Source: JAGTQI01 sp038868115
GTDB taxonomy: Archaea > Thermoproteota > Bathyarchaeia > Bathyarchaeales > Bathycorpusculaceae
Assembly: GCA_038868115.1 (NCBI GenBank)
Contig: JAWBXA010000030.1
Span: forward strand, 1 to 11,202
Direction of reading: 5' to 3'
Length of the DNA stretch: 11,202 nt
Shown here: one piece after another, positions 1 through 6,509 of the stretch
Layout: the number at the start of each line of letters is the position of its first letter
Position numbering within the stretch: the stretch's first letter is position 1
The notes under the pieces: generated by a model
Database searches by the model: none
The model's input: only the letters and a program-made list of their open reading frames with translations
What the model was told of the DNA's origin: nothing
Program-made: the position numbers and the translations under genes

Positions 1-335
1 ATCCCTTTAGGGATGCCCGTTGCCCCTATTTTCTTGCATATAAAGTTCAGCGAATCTTCAGTGAAGTTCAAGAGGTTACGTCCCTCAGCCGTCAACCTAT
101 ACACTTTTCTGGGTCTCTCGTTGCTCATGTCCCACTCGCTTTTCACGTAACCACTCCTTTCCAGTGCGTTTAAGAGCGGGTAAATAGTGCTTGGACCAAA
201 GTATACGCCGAAGGTTTTGCGAATCTTAGTTATTATTTGGTAGCCATGCATGGGCTGACTGCTAAGAAATTGAAGCACTATCAGGTCTAGGAGGCCTTTC
301 ATAAGTTTAACTTGAACTTCTTTCGTGTTGTTCAT
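1..335 (-). CDS. PadR-family transcriptional regulator, C-terminus cut by window edge
   Basis: Reads from ATG at 335-333 leftwards with no stop, so 111 full codons are visible and the gene continues outside the window. It is a winged-helix PadR repressor: the stretch LLDLIVLQFLSSQPMHGYQI followed by STIYPLLNALERSGYV and RKVYRLTAEGRNLL gives helix 1, the recognition helix and the wing in the family order. PadR proteins are dimeric DNA-binding repressors, often relieved by small molecules or phenolics; the ligand here is unknown. A purine-rich GGGAGAAGAG lies just upstream of the start. The gene is divergent from a second PadR gene at 579. Two TATA-like boxes and a PadR-type inverted repeat lie in its upstream region, which suggests autoregulation (inference). 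Confidence 0.88.
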   Translation of the reverse strand, partial: MNNTKEVQVKLMKGLLDLIVLQFLSSQPMHGYQIITKIRKTFGVYFGPSTIYPLLNALERSGYVKSEWDMSNERPRKVYRLTAEGRNLLNFTEDSLNFICKKIGATGIPKG

Positions 336-362
336 TTTACTCTTCTCCCATTTTGTTGTTCT

Positions 363-385
363 GTCTAACAGTTTTTCTGTTAGAC
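363..385. promoter_or_regulatory. Perfect 9-bp inverted repeat between the PadR genes
   Basis: Arms GTCTAACAG (363-371) and CTGTTAGAC (377-385) are perfect complements around a TTTTT spacer. The site is 28 to 50 bp upstream of the minus-strand PadR start, inside the predicted leader. It could be a second operator or an RNA hairpin in the leader. The sequence alone does not decide. Confidence 0.5.
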
Positions 386-393
386 TTGGGTAC

Positions 394-417
394 GATATGT
401 TCCTTTTTAGACATATC
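394..417. promoter_or_regulatory. PadR-type operator candidate (ATGT-N10-ACAT)
   Basis: GATATGT (394-400) and ACATATC (411-417) form a perfect 7-bp inverted repeat with a 10-bp spacer. They contain the ATGT...ACAT core seen in many PadR operators, although the spacer is usually nearer 8. Given the minus-strand TATA box at 426-433, the predicted transcription start (about 400-405) falls inside the repeat, which fits repression of the leftward PadR gene. Confidence 0.55.
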
Positions 418-425
418 TCAAGACT

Positions 426-452
426 CTATAAAGCCTAAACAGCCATATAAAG
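426..452 (-). promoter_or_regulatory. Two TATA-like boxes for the leftward PadR gene
   Basis: Read on the minus strand, CTTTATAG (433-426) and CTTTATATG (452-444) both match the archaeal TTTATA-type box A. Either would start transcription about 25 bp further left, at or beside the ATGT/ACAT inverted repeat. Confidence 0.45.
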
Positions 453-522
453 CTTCACACACACCAAAAGCATAAAAAAGCATAACAGAACATACCCTAC
501 CACAACATCAAAACCCACAAAA

Positions 523-531
523 CATATAAAC
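523..531 (+). promoter_or_regulatory. TATA-like box for the rightward PadR gene
   Basis: CATATAAAC lies about 50 bp upstream of the ATG at 579, in an A/C-rich leader. The 11-base word AACAGAACATA occurs on both sides of it (484-494 and 552-562) and could be a paired regulator site. No clear Shine-Dalgarno precedes 579. Confidence 0.4.
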
Positions 532-578
532 TCGATGGAAAATAAGTCAAAAACAGAACATAAAAAGGCAACCTGCCA

Positions 579-893
579 ATGGAAGAAAATCTCAAAAAAG
601 AAATTGTACAACACATAACCAAAAACCTACTCGACATCCAGGTACTAAGCATAATAAACAAACAACCCACTTGGGGGTATCAAATAAAAAAGCAAATAGA
701 AGCCATATCCGGGCTGAAAATACGCCACGGAGCCCTCTATCCGCTACTACGAAAACTCGAAGACAAAGGCCTAATCACAAGCCAAAAGCAGCAACTTGGA
801 AAACGCACAAGAAAAATATACACAGTGACGCAAAGAGGAAGAATGTACATAAACGCATACCACAATGTAATGCAGGAGCAATTAACATCTTGA
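579..893 (+). CDS. Short PadR-family transcriptional regulator
   Basis: This is a 104-residue winged-helix protein, about the length of the short PadR subfamily, which has only the DNA-binding domain plus one dimerisation helix. The family signature is visible as LLDIQVLSIINKQPTWGYQI (residues 17-36), GALYPLLRKLEDKGLI (51-66) and RKIYTVTQRGRMYI (78-91). It probably represses its own or a neighbouring promoter; no ligand can be assigned. It is divergent from another PadR gene at 335, so the pair may cross-regulate (inference). Its coding strand is strikingly A+C-rich and poor in G and T, unlike the genes from 932 onwards. This suggests a different history or a past inversion. The start lacks a good ribosome binding site, but no upstream in-frame start extends the domain. 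Confidence 0.88.
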   Translation: MEENLKKEIVQHITKNLLDIQVLSIINKQPTWGYQIKKQIEAISGLKIRHGALYPLLRKLEDKGLITSQKQQLGKRTRKIYTVTQRGRMYINAYHNVMQEQLTS

Positions 894-894
894 A

Positions 895-901
895 TTTAAA
901 C
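895..901 (+). promoter_or_regulatory. TATA-like box before the prenyl-synthase-like gene
   Basis: ATTTAAACG begins at 895, about 35 bp upstream of the ATG at 932. That places the expected transcription start within a few bases of that ATG, so the gene may be read from a leaderless transcript. No Shine-Dalgarno precedes 932. Confidence 0.35.
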
Positions 902-931
902 GTGGCTCATCTCGATGCACCTTAGTAGACA

Positions 932-1966
932 ATGAGATTACTACGCGAGTTTACAATTAGAGTATTAATGGGGATGAATATGAGGAAACTCATAAGACAA
1001 ATGCAAAGGCTTCTTAAGGAAAAAGGAAAAACTGCGTGCGAAATTGCAAAAGAGGAGATTTTCCGCGAGACATTTCATTATGAGCCGGTTCGTGAGGCTC
1101 TACATTATTTTATCGGAGAGTTTTGGTGTAACTTTCATCATCCGGCACTTATATCATTGGCATGCGAAGCTGTTGGAGGTAAAGCGGAGGGGACGGAAAG
1201 CATCGGTGCAGCGTTGGTGCTTCTTACAGGAGCTGTGGATATCCATGATGATATCTTAGATTGTTCAAAAGTGAAAGAGTCAAAACCAACAGTTTTTGGT
1301 ATTTTTGGTCAAGACATAGCGCTTATTGTTGGTAACATTTTGTTAATTAAAGGTTTTCAGCTCTTGAATAGAGCATGTGAGGGGCTCCCCAAAAAACAGA
1401 GGAAGGCTATTTTTGACACAGTGAAAGATGGTTTTTTGAAACTAGGTATGGGTGTAGCTCATGAGATGAACTTAAAAGGCCGGTGGGATGTAGCCCCCGA
1501 AGAGTACTTTGAGGTAATAAAGAGTAAAGCCGCAATCGCTGAGGCTGCCGCTAAGATTGGTGCTATCTTAGGAGGGGGTTCCAAAAGTGAAATCAAATCC
1601 CTGGCGGAATATGGCAGAATATTAGGAATTTTAGCAACGATAAGAGATGACTTTATAGATATCTTTGAACCCGATGAATTGAGAAACAGAGCGAAGAACG
1701 AATGTTTGCCCCTTCCACTACTCTATGCTTTTAAGAATTTAAAAGCGAGAAAAAGAATAACTAATCTACTTGAAAAAGAGAATCTTAGCGAGGAAGATGC
1801 GTTTACAATAGCAGAAGTTGTTATGAAAACTAAAGAAGTCCAAAAGTTACGTAGATTTATGAAAACATTACTACACGAAGGAGTAAAATATGTTAGAATT
1901 GCAAAGAATAAAACTATATCACGCCATTTAGTGAATACCTTAACTGCAACGTTGGAGGATTTATAA
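932..1966 (+). CDS. Divergent polyprenyl-synthase-family protein (class I isoprenoid synthase fold)
   Basis: This is a 344-residue protein of the class I isoprenoid synthase superfamily. Both Asp-rich motifs are present: DIHDDILD (residues 103-110, first DDxxD) and RDDFID (238-243, second). They bind Mg2+ and the allylic diphosphate in known members. The order of the rest also fits (SKPTVFG, then GRWD...YFEVIKSKAA, then GAILGG). Missing are the GKRxRP motif that normally binds IPP (here CNFHHPALISL, 66-76) and the Arg pair after the first Asp motif (here VKES, 114-117). A normal geranylgeranyl diphosphate synthase role is therefore doubtful; a terpene-synthase or ComQ-like prenyl-transfer role is possible. 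The start is uncertain: ATG 932 fits a leaderless message, while ATG 980 follows GGGGATG. It lies 38 bp after the PadR gene and may be its target. Confidence 0.85.
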   Translation: MRLLREFTIRVLMGMNMRKLIRQMQRLLKEKGKTACEIAKEEIFRETFHYEPVREALHYFIGEFWCNFHHPALISLACEAVGGKAEGTESIGAALVLLTGAVDIHDDILDCSKVKESKPTVFGIFGQDIALIVGNILLIKGFQLLNRACEGLPKKQRKAIFDTVKDGFLKLGMGVAHEMNLKGRWDVAPEEYFEVIKSKAAIAEAAAKIGAILGGGSKSEIKSLAEYGRILGILATIRDDFIDIFEPDELRNRAKNECLPLPLLYAFKNLKARKRITNLLEKENLSEEDAFTIAEVVMKTKEVQKLRRFMKTLLHEGVKYVRIAKNKTISRHLVNTLTATLEDL

Positions 1967-2007
1967 CATCAAATCTAGAACCAACTAAATCTAACCCATC
2001 TTACTGG

Positions 2008-2044
2008 TTTCTGTTTCTGTTTTCTCATCTTCTCCTCTCCTCCT
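2008..2044 (+). terminator. Pyrimidine-rich tract after the prenyl-synthase-like gene
   Basis: About 37 bases, nearly all T and C with several T runs, start roughly 40 bp after the stop at 1966. T-rich tracts of this kind terminate archaeal transcription. No stem-loop is present. The opposite strand of the same tract is purine-rich and looks like a strong Shine-Dalgarno, so another reading is possible (see findings). Confidence 0.4.
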
Positions 2045-2084
2045 GTATAATTGTTCAACATATCAACTTAAAAAGTTTTCCTCT

Positions 2085-2093
2085 AATATATAT
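2085..2093 (+). promoter_or_regulatory. TATA-like box for the MFS/radical SAM unit
   Basis: AATATATAT lies about 70 bp upstream of the ATG at 2159. A second candidate, TTTTTAAAG, begins near 2122. Ribosome binding at 2159 is supported by GAGGT at 2152-2156, though the spacing of 2 bases is tight. Confidence 0.4.
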
Positions 2094-2158
2094 CACGAAT
2101 CCAGCTCTAAAGTGCTAAACATTTTTAAAGAATTAAAAACTTCAAACGCGTGAGGTAA

Positions 2159-3367
2159 ATGCTCCCCAGACGAATAGACTCATTGTCTAAAGACTGTCTG
2201 GCTACTATCTTCCTTATAGCCAACACATGCATATGGCTCTTTTTAGCGTCCATGATTTTGAATCAGATCATACGAATGGCGAATCTTCCATATCATCAAT
2301 TATGCATTGTTTGGACGGCTAATTTCTTAGGAGCAGCTACTTCGCTTGTTCTAGGGGCATATTTCACAAGCAAATTTCGTGTGCGTAAACGGCTCTTTCT
2401 AATCTGGATAATTTTAGGGATGATAGGGTCTCTCGCTCCAATTTTCGTTGCAACATTTTCATTAAACGAAGTCTTAATTATCTCGGTTCTCTTCAATATC
2501 TCCTTTGGATTCGGTTTACCTACTGCAATGGCAGAGTTTTCATATAATACAACTTTTGAGAATAGAGCAAAGCTCGGTGGGACCACATGGTTTTTGATAA
2601 TGGTGTTAAGTGGACTTATGATGAACCTTTTTGGTGAAAATTTAATGGTCAACTCCTTTATCCTCACGTTTTGGAGATCTACCAGTTTAATTGTTTTTTT
2701 CCATAATTTCAGTACGGAGAAAGCTTATGTGTCATTTATAGACGTCATAAAAGATCGGTCTTTTATTCTATATTTACTACCATGGACTATGTTCTCTTTA
2801 GTAAATTACCTGAGTGTTTCAGTTGGTATCAACTTTTTTGGTGAAAACTTCGTAAGTACTTTTACATTAGTCAGCAGTTTTCTAGCCGGAATGTTTGCCA
2901 TTTTTGGTGGCTTAATCTCCGACGCTATTGGGCGTAAACGCACAACAATAATAGGATTTGTTTTGCTTGGTTTTGGATATGCTCTGTTAGGCATATATCC
3001 TCAAAATATGTTTGCTTGGTATTTCTATGCCGTGCTTGATGGGGTCGCGTGGGGAATATTTTACGTAATTTTCTTTTTTACGATATGGGGAGAATTGGCT
3101 GGAGATAGATCAAGCGAGAAATATTACGCCCTTGGTAGTTTACCGTATCTTTTTTCAACTTATTTAAGCCTTACTATTAGTCCTTTTATTGCGGCAAATG
3201 TTTCCTTCTACGCTATTTTCTCATTTGCGGCTTTCTTCCTATTTTTAGCTGTTGTCCCTTTGATGTTTGCTCCTGAGACTTTGCCTGAAAATGTGCTTAG
3301 GGAGCGGGAGCTTAGGGGTTATATTGAGCGGGCTAAGCGAGTTAGGGAAAAGTTTACCAAGGGTTGA
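2159..3367 (+). CDS. Major facilitator superfamily transporter
   Basis: This 402-residue membrane protein has about 10-12 hydrophobic helices and the usual two-half MFS layout. The clearest signature is the cytoplasmic loop GGLISDAIGRKR (residues 250-261), the MFS motif A with Asp and Gly-Arg-Lys, at the second-half position. The first-half equivalent, GAYFTSKFRVRKR (66-78), is degenerate. Residues about 371-402 form a highly charged cytoplasmic tail starting APETLPENVLRERELRGYIE. MFS proteins are secondary carriers; the substrate cannot be read from the sequence. The stop lies 25 bp before the preferred start of a radical SAM gene on the same strand, so the two are probably co-transcribed. 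Export of that enzyme's product is an attractive inference. GAGGT just upstream supports the start. Confidence 0.88.
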   Translation: MLPRRIDSLSKDCLATIFLIANTCIWLFLASMILNQIIRMANLPYHQLCIVWTANFLGAATSLVLGAYFTSKFRVRKRLFLIWIILGMIGSLAPIFVATFSLNEVLIISVLFNISFGFGLPTAMAEFSYNTTFENRAKLGGTTWFLIMVLSGLMMNLFGENLMVNSFILTFWRSTSLIVFFHNFSTEKAYVSFIDVIKDRSFILYLLPWTMFSLVNYLSVSVGINFFGENFVSTFTLVSSFLAGMFAIFGGLISDAIGRKRTTIIGFVLLGFGYALLGIYPQNMFAWYFYAVLDGVAWGIFYVIFFFTIWGELAGDRSSEKYYALGSLPYLFSTYLSLTISPFIAANVSFYAIFSFAAFFLFLAVVPLMFAPETLPENVLRERELRGYIERAKRVREKFTKG

Positions 3368-3392
3368 TTAAGTCTTTTTGTTTGGTGGTTAT

Positions 3393-4741
3393 GTGTTCTT
3401 TCATTTGATGTTGACTAATGAATGTGACCTTGAGTGTCGTTATTGTTTTGGTGAGGCTTTAGCGGATTTTAGTGGTGATTTTGGTGGTTTTAGTGTTGAT
3501 TATTCTTTGCCCAGGCGTATGAGCTATGACGTTGGTTTGTTGGAGCGTTTTTGTGATTTGGATTCAGATTGTATTTTGATTTTTTATGGTGGAGAGCCTC
3601 TTTTATGCTTGGATGATGTTAGACGTGTTATGGATCGGGTTAGGGCTAGGCATTTTGTTGTTCAGACTAATGGCTTGCACCTTGCCTGCTTAGAGCCCGA
3701 GTATTTGAACCGTTTCAGCGTTATTCTCGTTTCTGTTGATGGGGATGAAGCCTTAACTGACTATTATCGTGGGCGAGGCGTTTACCGTAGGGTTATAGAA
3801 AATTTGAGGGAGGTTAAGCGGAAGGGTTTCTGTGGCGAGGTTGTCGCGCGGATGACCGTTATGGAGGAAACTGACATTTATAGTCAAGTTTTGTGGCTTT
3901 TGAATAATGATGATTTTCCGTTTTCGTCGGTTCATTGGCAGCTTAACGCTGGCTTCTGGAATGATTTTGATAGGCGGCAATTTCAGGGGTGGAGTGAGGA
4001 AAGTTACAACCCAGGAATTAGGCGTCTCGTCAAGTTTTGGGTTGATTATATGGAGAAGTATGGTGTTGTTTTGCGTTTGTACCCATTCCTTGGGGTTTCC
4101 CGTTCCCTTTTGAAGGGTGAGGAGAAAACGCTTTTGCGGTGTGGGGCTGGCTGGATAAATTATGCCATTCAGACGGACGGTCACATTGTGCCTTGTCCGA
4201 GCATGTGGGGGATGCGGGACTTTTACTTGGGACACATAAGCACTGCGCATCCGCTCAGGCTCCCCAAAGTGTTTGTGGGCGAGCCTTGCACAAGCTGTGG
4301 AATCTTTAACATTTGTGGGGGTAGATGCTTGTACGCAAACGTAACCAAGCGTTGGAAGCCTGAAGCCTATAGGCTTGTGTGTAAAACCGTGGAGAACATG
4401 GTTGAAGCCATAGGGCGCGAGATTCCAAGGATTAGACAGCTTATCGGNNNNNNNNNNNNNNNNNNNNNNNNNNNNNNNNNNNNNNNNNNNNNNNNNNNNN
4501 NNNNNNNNNNNNNNNNNNNNNNNNNNNNNNNNNNNNNNNNNNNNNAGGTAGATGCTTGTACGCAAACGTAACCAAGCGTTGGAAGCCTGAAGCCTATAGG
4601 CTTGTGTGTAAAACCGTGGAGAACATGGTTGAAGCCATAGGGCGCGAGATTCCAAGGATTAGACAGCTTATCGGGGCTGGAAGGATAAGAATGGAAGATT
4701 TTGAGTTTATGCAATATGTTGGTTGTGAAATAATTCCGTGA
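3393..4741 (+). CDS. Radical SAM/SPASM protein, AF1577-type putative peptide-modifying enzyme (spans an assembly gap)
   Basis: The radical SAM cluster motif CDLECRYC (Cys 11, 15, 18 from the GTG at 3393) binds a [4Fe-4S] and SAM. FYGGEPLL, VVQTNG and LVSVDG follow in the family order. The C-terminal part has the SPASM-like cysteines LRCGAGW, PCPSM, PCTSCGIFNICGGRC and VCKTV for extra clusters. The ending EIIP and the block HWQLNAGFW match what I recall of the archaeal AF1577-type family (TIGR04084), annotated as putative peptide-modifying; its substrate is unknown. GTG 3393 is preferred over TTG 3378 because GGTGG sits just upstream and the protein then starts MFFHLMLTNEC as expected. The 98 N and the 128-bp copy after them are an assembly artefact. 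Joining 4447 to 4675 keeps frame and gives 373 residues. It follows the MFS gene closely. Confidence 0.88.
4320..4674. other. Assembly gap with identical 128-bp flanks
   Basis: Bases 4320-4447 and 4547-4674 are identical, with 98 N (4448-4545) and one stray base between them. The same arrangement recurs at 5649-6002. Flanks of about 127 bp indicate contig ends that overlap by the assembler word length and were scaffolded with a spacer. The real locus contains one copy and no gap. Naive translation across it gives false proteins on both strands. Confidence 0.93.
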
Positions 4742-4753
4742 AGTGTTTGTGGT

Positions 4754-4791
4754 ACCTCAGTTTTCTGGTAATATGTTGTTACCGAGGTTTT
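4754..4791 (+). terminator. Weak nested hairpin followed by four T
   Basis: Inner arms GGTAA (4767-4771) and TTACC (4779-4783) lie inside outer arms ACCTC (4754-4758) and GAGGT (4784-4788), followed by TTTT. An 8-base asymmetric bulge makes the structure weak. It lies just after the radical SAM stop and could attenuate read-through into sfsA. Confidence 0.25.
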
Positions 4792-4854
4792 GCTGTGGCT
4801 TGATTGCGAAGGGCTAAATGTGGATCTGTGCTTTGTATTGGTGGGGGTTGGGGT

Positions 4855-5562
4855 TTGGCTGTTTTCGTTGAGGTTGAAGGTAAAGTTTTGGAGGGTGTTT
4901 TTGTAAGGCGTTTGACTAGGTTTTCGGCTTTAGTGAATGTTGAAGGTAAAGCGTTGCCATGCTTTTTGCCCAATCCGGGAAGGCTTTGTGAGCTTTTGGT
5001 TCCAAATGTGAGGGTTGTTTTGAGGGGAAGCGCTGTCAAAGGTGGAAGGAAAACTGTTTATGATGTGGTTGGCGTTTACAGCGATGGCACACTCGTTTCT
5101 ATTGATTCACGGGTTCCAAACAAACTTGTTTTTGAAGCGTTGAAACGTGGAAGCTTGCTGGAGTTTCGTGGTTACAATTTGGTTAAGCCAGAATATCGCC
5201 ACGGGCAAGCGAGGTTCGATTTTCTTCTTTGTGGGTCGGCGGGTAAGCCTTGCCTATTAGAAGTTAAGTCTTGCACTCTTGTTCGAAACGGTGTTGCCAT
5301 GTTTCCAGACGCGCCCACTGAAAGGGGCACCAGACATGTTTTGGAGCTTGCCAAGGCATTAAATGAAGGGTTTAGGGCTGCTGTGCTTTTCATAGTCCAA
5401 AGGGGAGACGCCAAGGTTTTCACTTCAAACGATGAAACAGACCCGAAGTTTGGAAGGGCTCTTCGAGAGGCTGTGAAGGAAGGTGTGGAGGTTTATGCTT
5501 ACATGGCAATTTTCAATGGAAACAGAACCGTGTTGGACAAAAGAGTTGAGGTTAGGCTTTAA
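4855..5562 (+). CDS. sfsA: SfsA family protein (sugar fermentation stimulation protein homologue)
   Basis: From TTG 4855 the product is 235 residues, the usual SfsA length. Conserved SfsA blocks are seen in order: GVFVRRLTRFSALV, LPNPGRLCELL, SRVPNKLVFEAL, ARFDFLL, CLLEVKSCTLV, AMFPDAPTERGTRHVLEL, and VQRGDAKVF near a DPKFGRAL ending. The DFLL...EVKS arrangement resembles a PD-(D/E)xK nuclease core, and SfsA proteins are considered DNA-binding or nuclease-like; the archaeal cellular role is not established. A longer reading from TTG 4804 adds 17 residues without family similarity. GGTGGGGG at 4840-4847 gives TTG 4855 a suitable ribosome site. It lies about 110 bp after the radical SAM gene on the same strand. 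A shared transcript is possible but not indicated by function. Confidence 0.92.
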   Translation: MAVFVEVEGKVLEGVFVRRLTRFSALVNVEGKALPCFLPNPGRLCELLVPNVRVVLRGSAVKGGRKTVYDVVGVYSDGTLVSIDSRVPNKLVFEALKRGSLLEFRGYNLVKPEYRHGQARFDFLLCGSAGKPCLLEVKSCTLVRNGVAMFPDAPTERGTRHVLELAKALNEGFRAAVLFIVQRGDAKVFTSNDETDPKFGRALREAVKEGVEVYAYMAIFNGNRTVLDKRVEVRL

Positions 5563-5591
5563 CATGTTTGCATTAGTCATTTGGAAAAGGG

Positions 5592-5603
5592 AAATTATAA
5601 AAA
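5592..5603 (+). promoter_or_regulatory. TATA-like box for the ferredoxin gene
   Basis: AAATTATAAAAA lies about 60 bp upstream of the ferredoxin start at 5660. The predicted transcription start near 5625 falls inside the 13-bp tandem repeat at 5621-5646. Confidence 0.45.
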
Positions 5604-5620
5604 CAAGTTCTGCATGAAAA

Positions 5621-5646
5621 CATTTAACTCAATCATTTAACTCAAA
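5621..5646. repeat. Two tandem 13-bp repeats before the ferredoxin gene
   Basis: CATTTAACTCAA occurs at 5621-5632 and again at 5634-5645, a head-to-tail period of 13 bp. The repeat spans the predicted transcription start and ends 3 bp before the ribosome site GGGGATGAT. It could be a regulator binding site covering the start. Confidence 0.5.
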
Positions 5647-5648
5647 TT

Positions 5649-6002
5649 GGGGATGATGTATGGCTAGAGCTGCTCAGAGGAAGTTTGTGGCTGTAGATCC
5701 GGCTAAATGCACGGGCTGCAGCCTATGCGAATACGTCTGCGTTTTGGAAAAGAACGAGCCTCTTTGGAACCCTTTNNNNNNNNNNNNNNNNNNNNNNNNN
5801 NNNNNNNNNNNNNNNNNNNNNNNNNNNNNNNNNNNNNNNNNNNNNNNNNNNNNNNNNNNNNNNNNNNNNNNNNNNGGGGATGATGTATGGCTAGAGCTGC
5901 TCAGAGGAAGTTTGTGGCTGTAGATCCGGCTAAATGCACGGGCTGCAGCCTATGCGAATACGTCTGCGTTTTGGAAAAGAACGAGCCTCTTTGGAACCCT
6001 TT
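5649..6002. other. Assembly gap with identical 127-bp flanks
   Basis: Bases 5649-5775 and 5876-6002 are identical and are separated by 100 N (5776-5875). The left copy carries the ribosome site GGGGATGAT and the first 116 bases of the ferredoxin gene (start 5660). The right copy repeats both (start 5887). As at 4320-4674, this is overlap of contig ends. The true locus has a single ferredoxin gene, with the promoter region at 5563-5648. Confidence 0.93.
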
Positions 6003-6501
6003 AAGGTCAAGGGTTAGAGTTATACGCCTAACACCAGCTTTCAACCTTGCTTTGACATGTCGCCTTTGCGAGAATGCGCCCTGCGTGAGAGCTTGTCCCA
6101 GAAAAGCCCTAACCCAATCTGAAGAGGGATTCATCCTCGTGGACGAGACTAAATGTGACAGGTGCGGCTGGTGTATCCAAGCTTGTCCATATGGTGGGAT
6201 TTCGCTCCACCCGGACAAGAACTCAGTTTTGGTTTGCGATCTCTGCAAAAACGATCCAGAAGGACCCCAATGCGTACAGTTCTGTCCAGAGGAAGCTCTA
6301 GAACTGGTGGCAGAAGACGAGGCGGTGACAAAGAAGTGGGTGTCCGCCATGGAGAAAATACCAGCTAGCATTGATAAACTAACAAATCTCGTGAAAAAGC
6401 GAGAGTGGGCAGTCCTATTCGAGGAAGCCGAGGGAAGGGCGAAGAGGCTTTCGGAAAAACTTGAAGCTATAAACAAGAAATGGGGTTACAGATTAAAGTA
6501 G
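5887..6501 (+). CDS. Ferredoxin-like electron-transfer protein with four [4Fe-4S] sites (DmsB/AOR-partner type)
   Basis: This 204-residue soluble protein has four Cys quartets: C17/20/23/27, C58/61/66/70, C90/93/96/100 and C117/120/129/133. They are spaced as in DmsB/HycB-type subunits, which wire electrons between a catalytic subunit and a partner carrier. The first cluster, CTGCSLCEYVCVLEKNE, followed by NPLRSRVRVIRL resembles proteins encoded beside tungsten aldehyde ferredoxin oxidoreductases. No such catalytic gene is present here, so the partner is unknown. Residues about 150-204 are helical and charged (KRLSEKLEAINKKWG) and may be a docking tail. GGGGATGAT 3 bases before the ATG is a near-perfect Shine-Dalgarno. 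The 5' end at 5660-5775 is an artefactual second copy. The stop is 8 bp from the stop of the convergent gene. Confidence 0.9.
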   Translation: MARAAQRKFVAVDPAKCTGCSLCEYVCVLEKNEPLWNPLRSRVRVIRLTPAFNLALTCRLCENAPCVRACPRKALTQSEEGFILVDETKCDRCGWCIQACPYGGISLHPDKNSVLVCDLCKNDPEGPQCVQFCPEEALELVAEDEAVTKKWVSAMEKIPASIDKLTNLVKKREWAVLFEEAEGRAKRLSEKLEAINKKWGYRLK

Positions 6502-6509
6502 CGTTCAAA

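Noticed and set aside
3753..4655. Long minus-strand open frame of about 300 codons opposite the radical SAM gene, running through the N gap
   Set aside because: It is the antisense shadow of the radical SAM frame, includes the N spacer and the duplicated flank, and shows no domain.
5660..5923. Apparent separate short ferredoxin gene before the N run
   Set aside because: Its first 116 bases are identical to the start of the gene at 5887; it is the duplicated contig end, not a tandem gene.
5649..6002. CRISPR-like or transposon-like direct repeats at the gap flanks
   Set aside because: The repeats are coding sequence of adjacent genes, occur once per gap, and match an assembly overlap length at both gaps.
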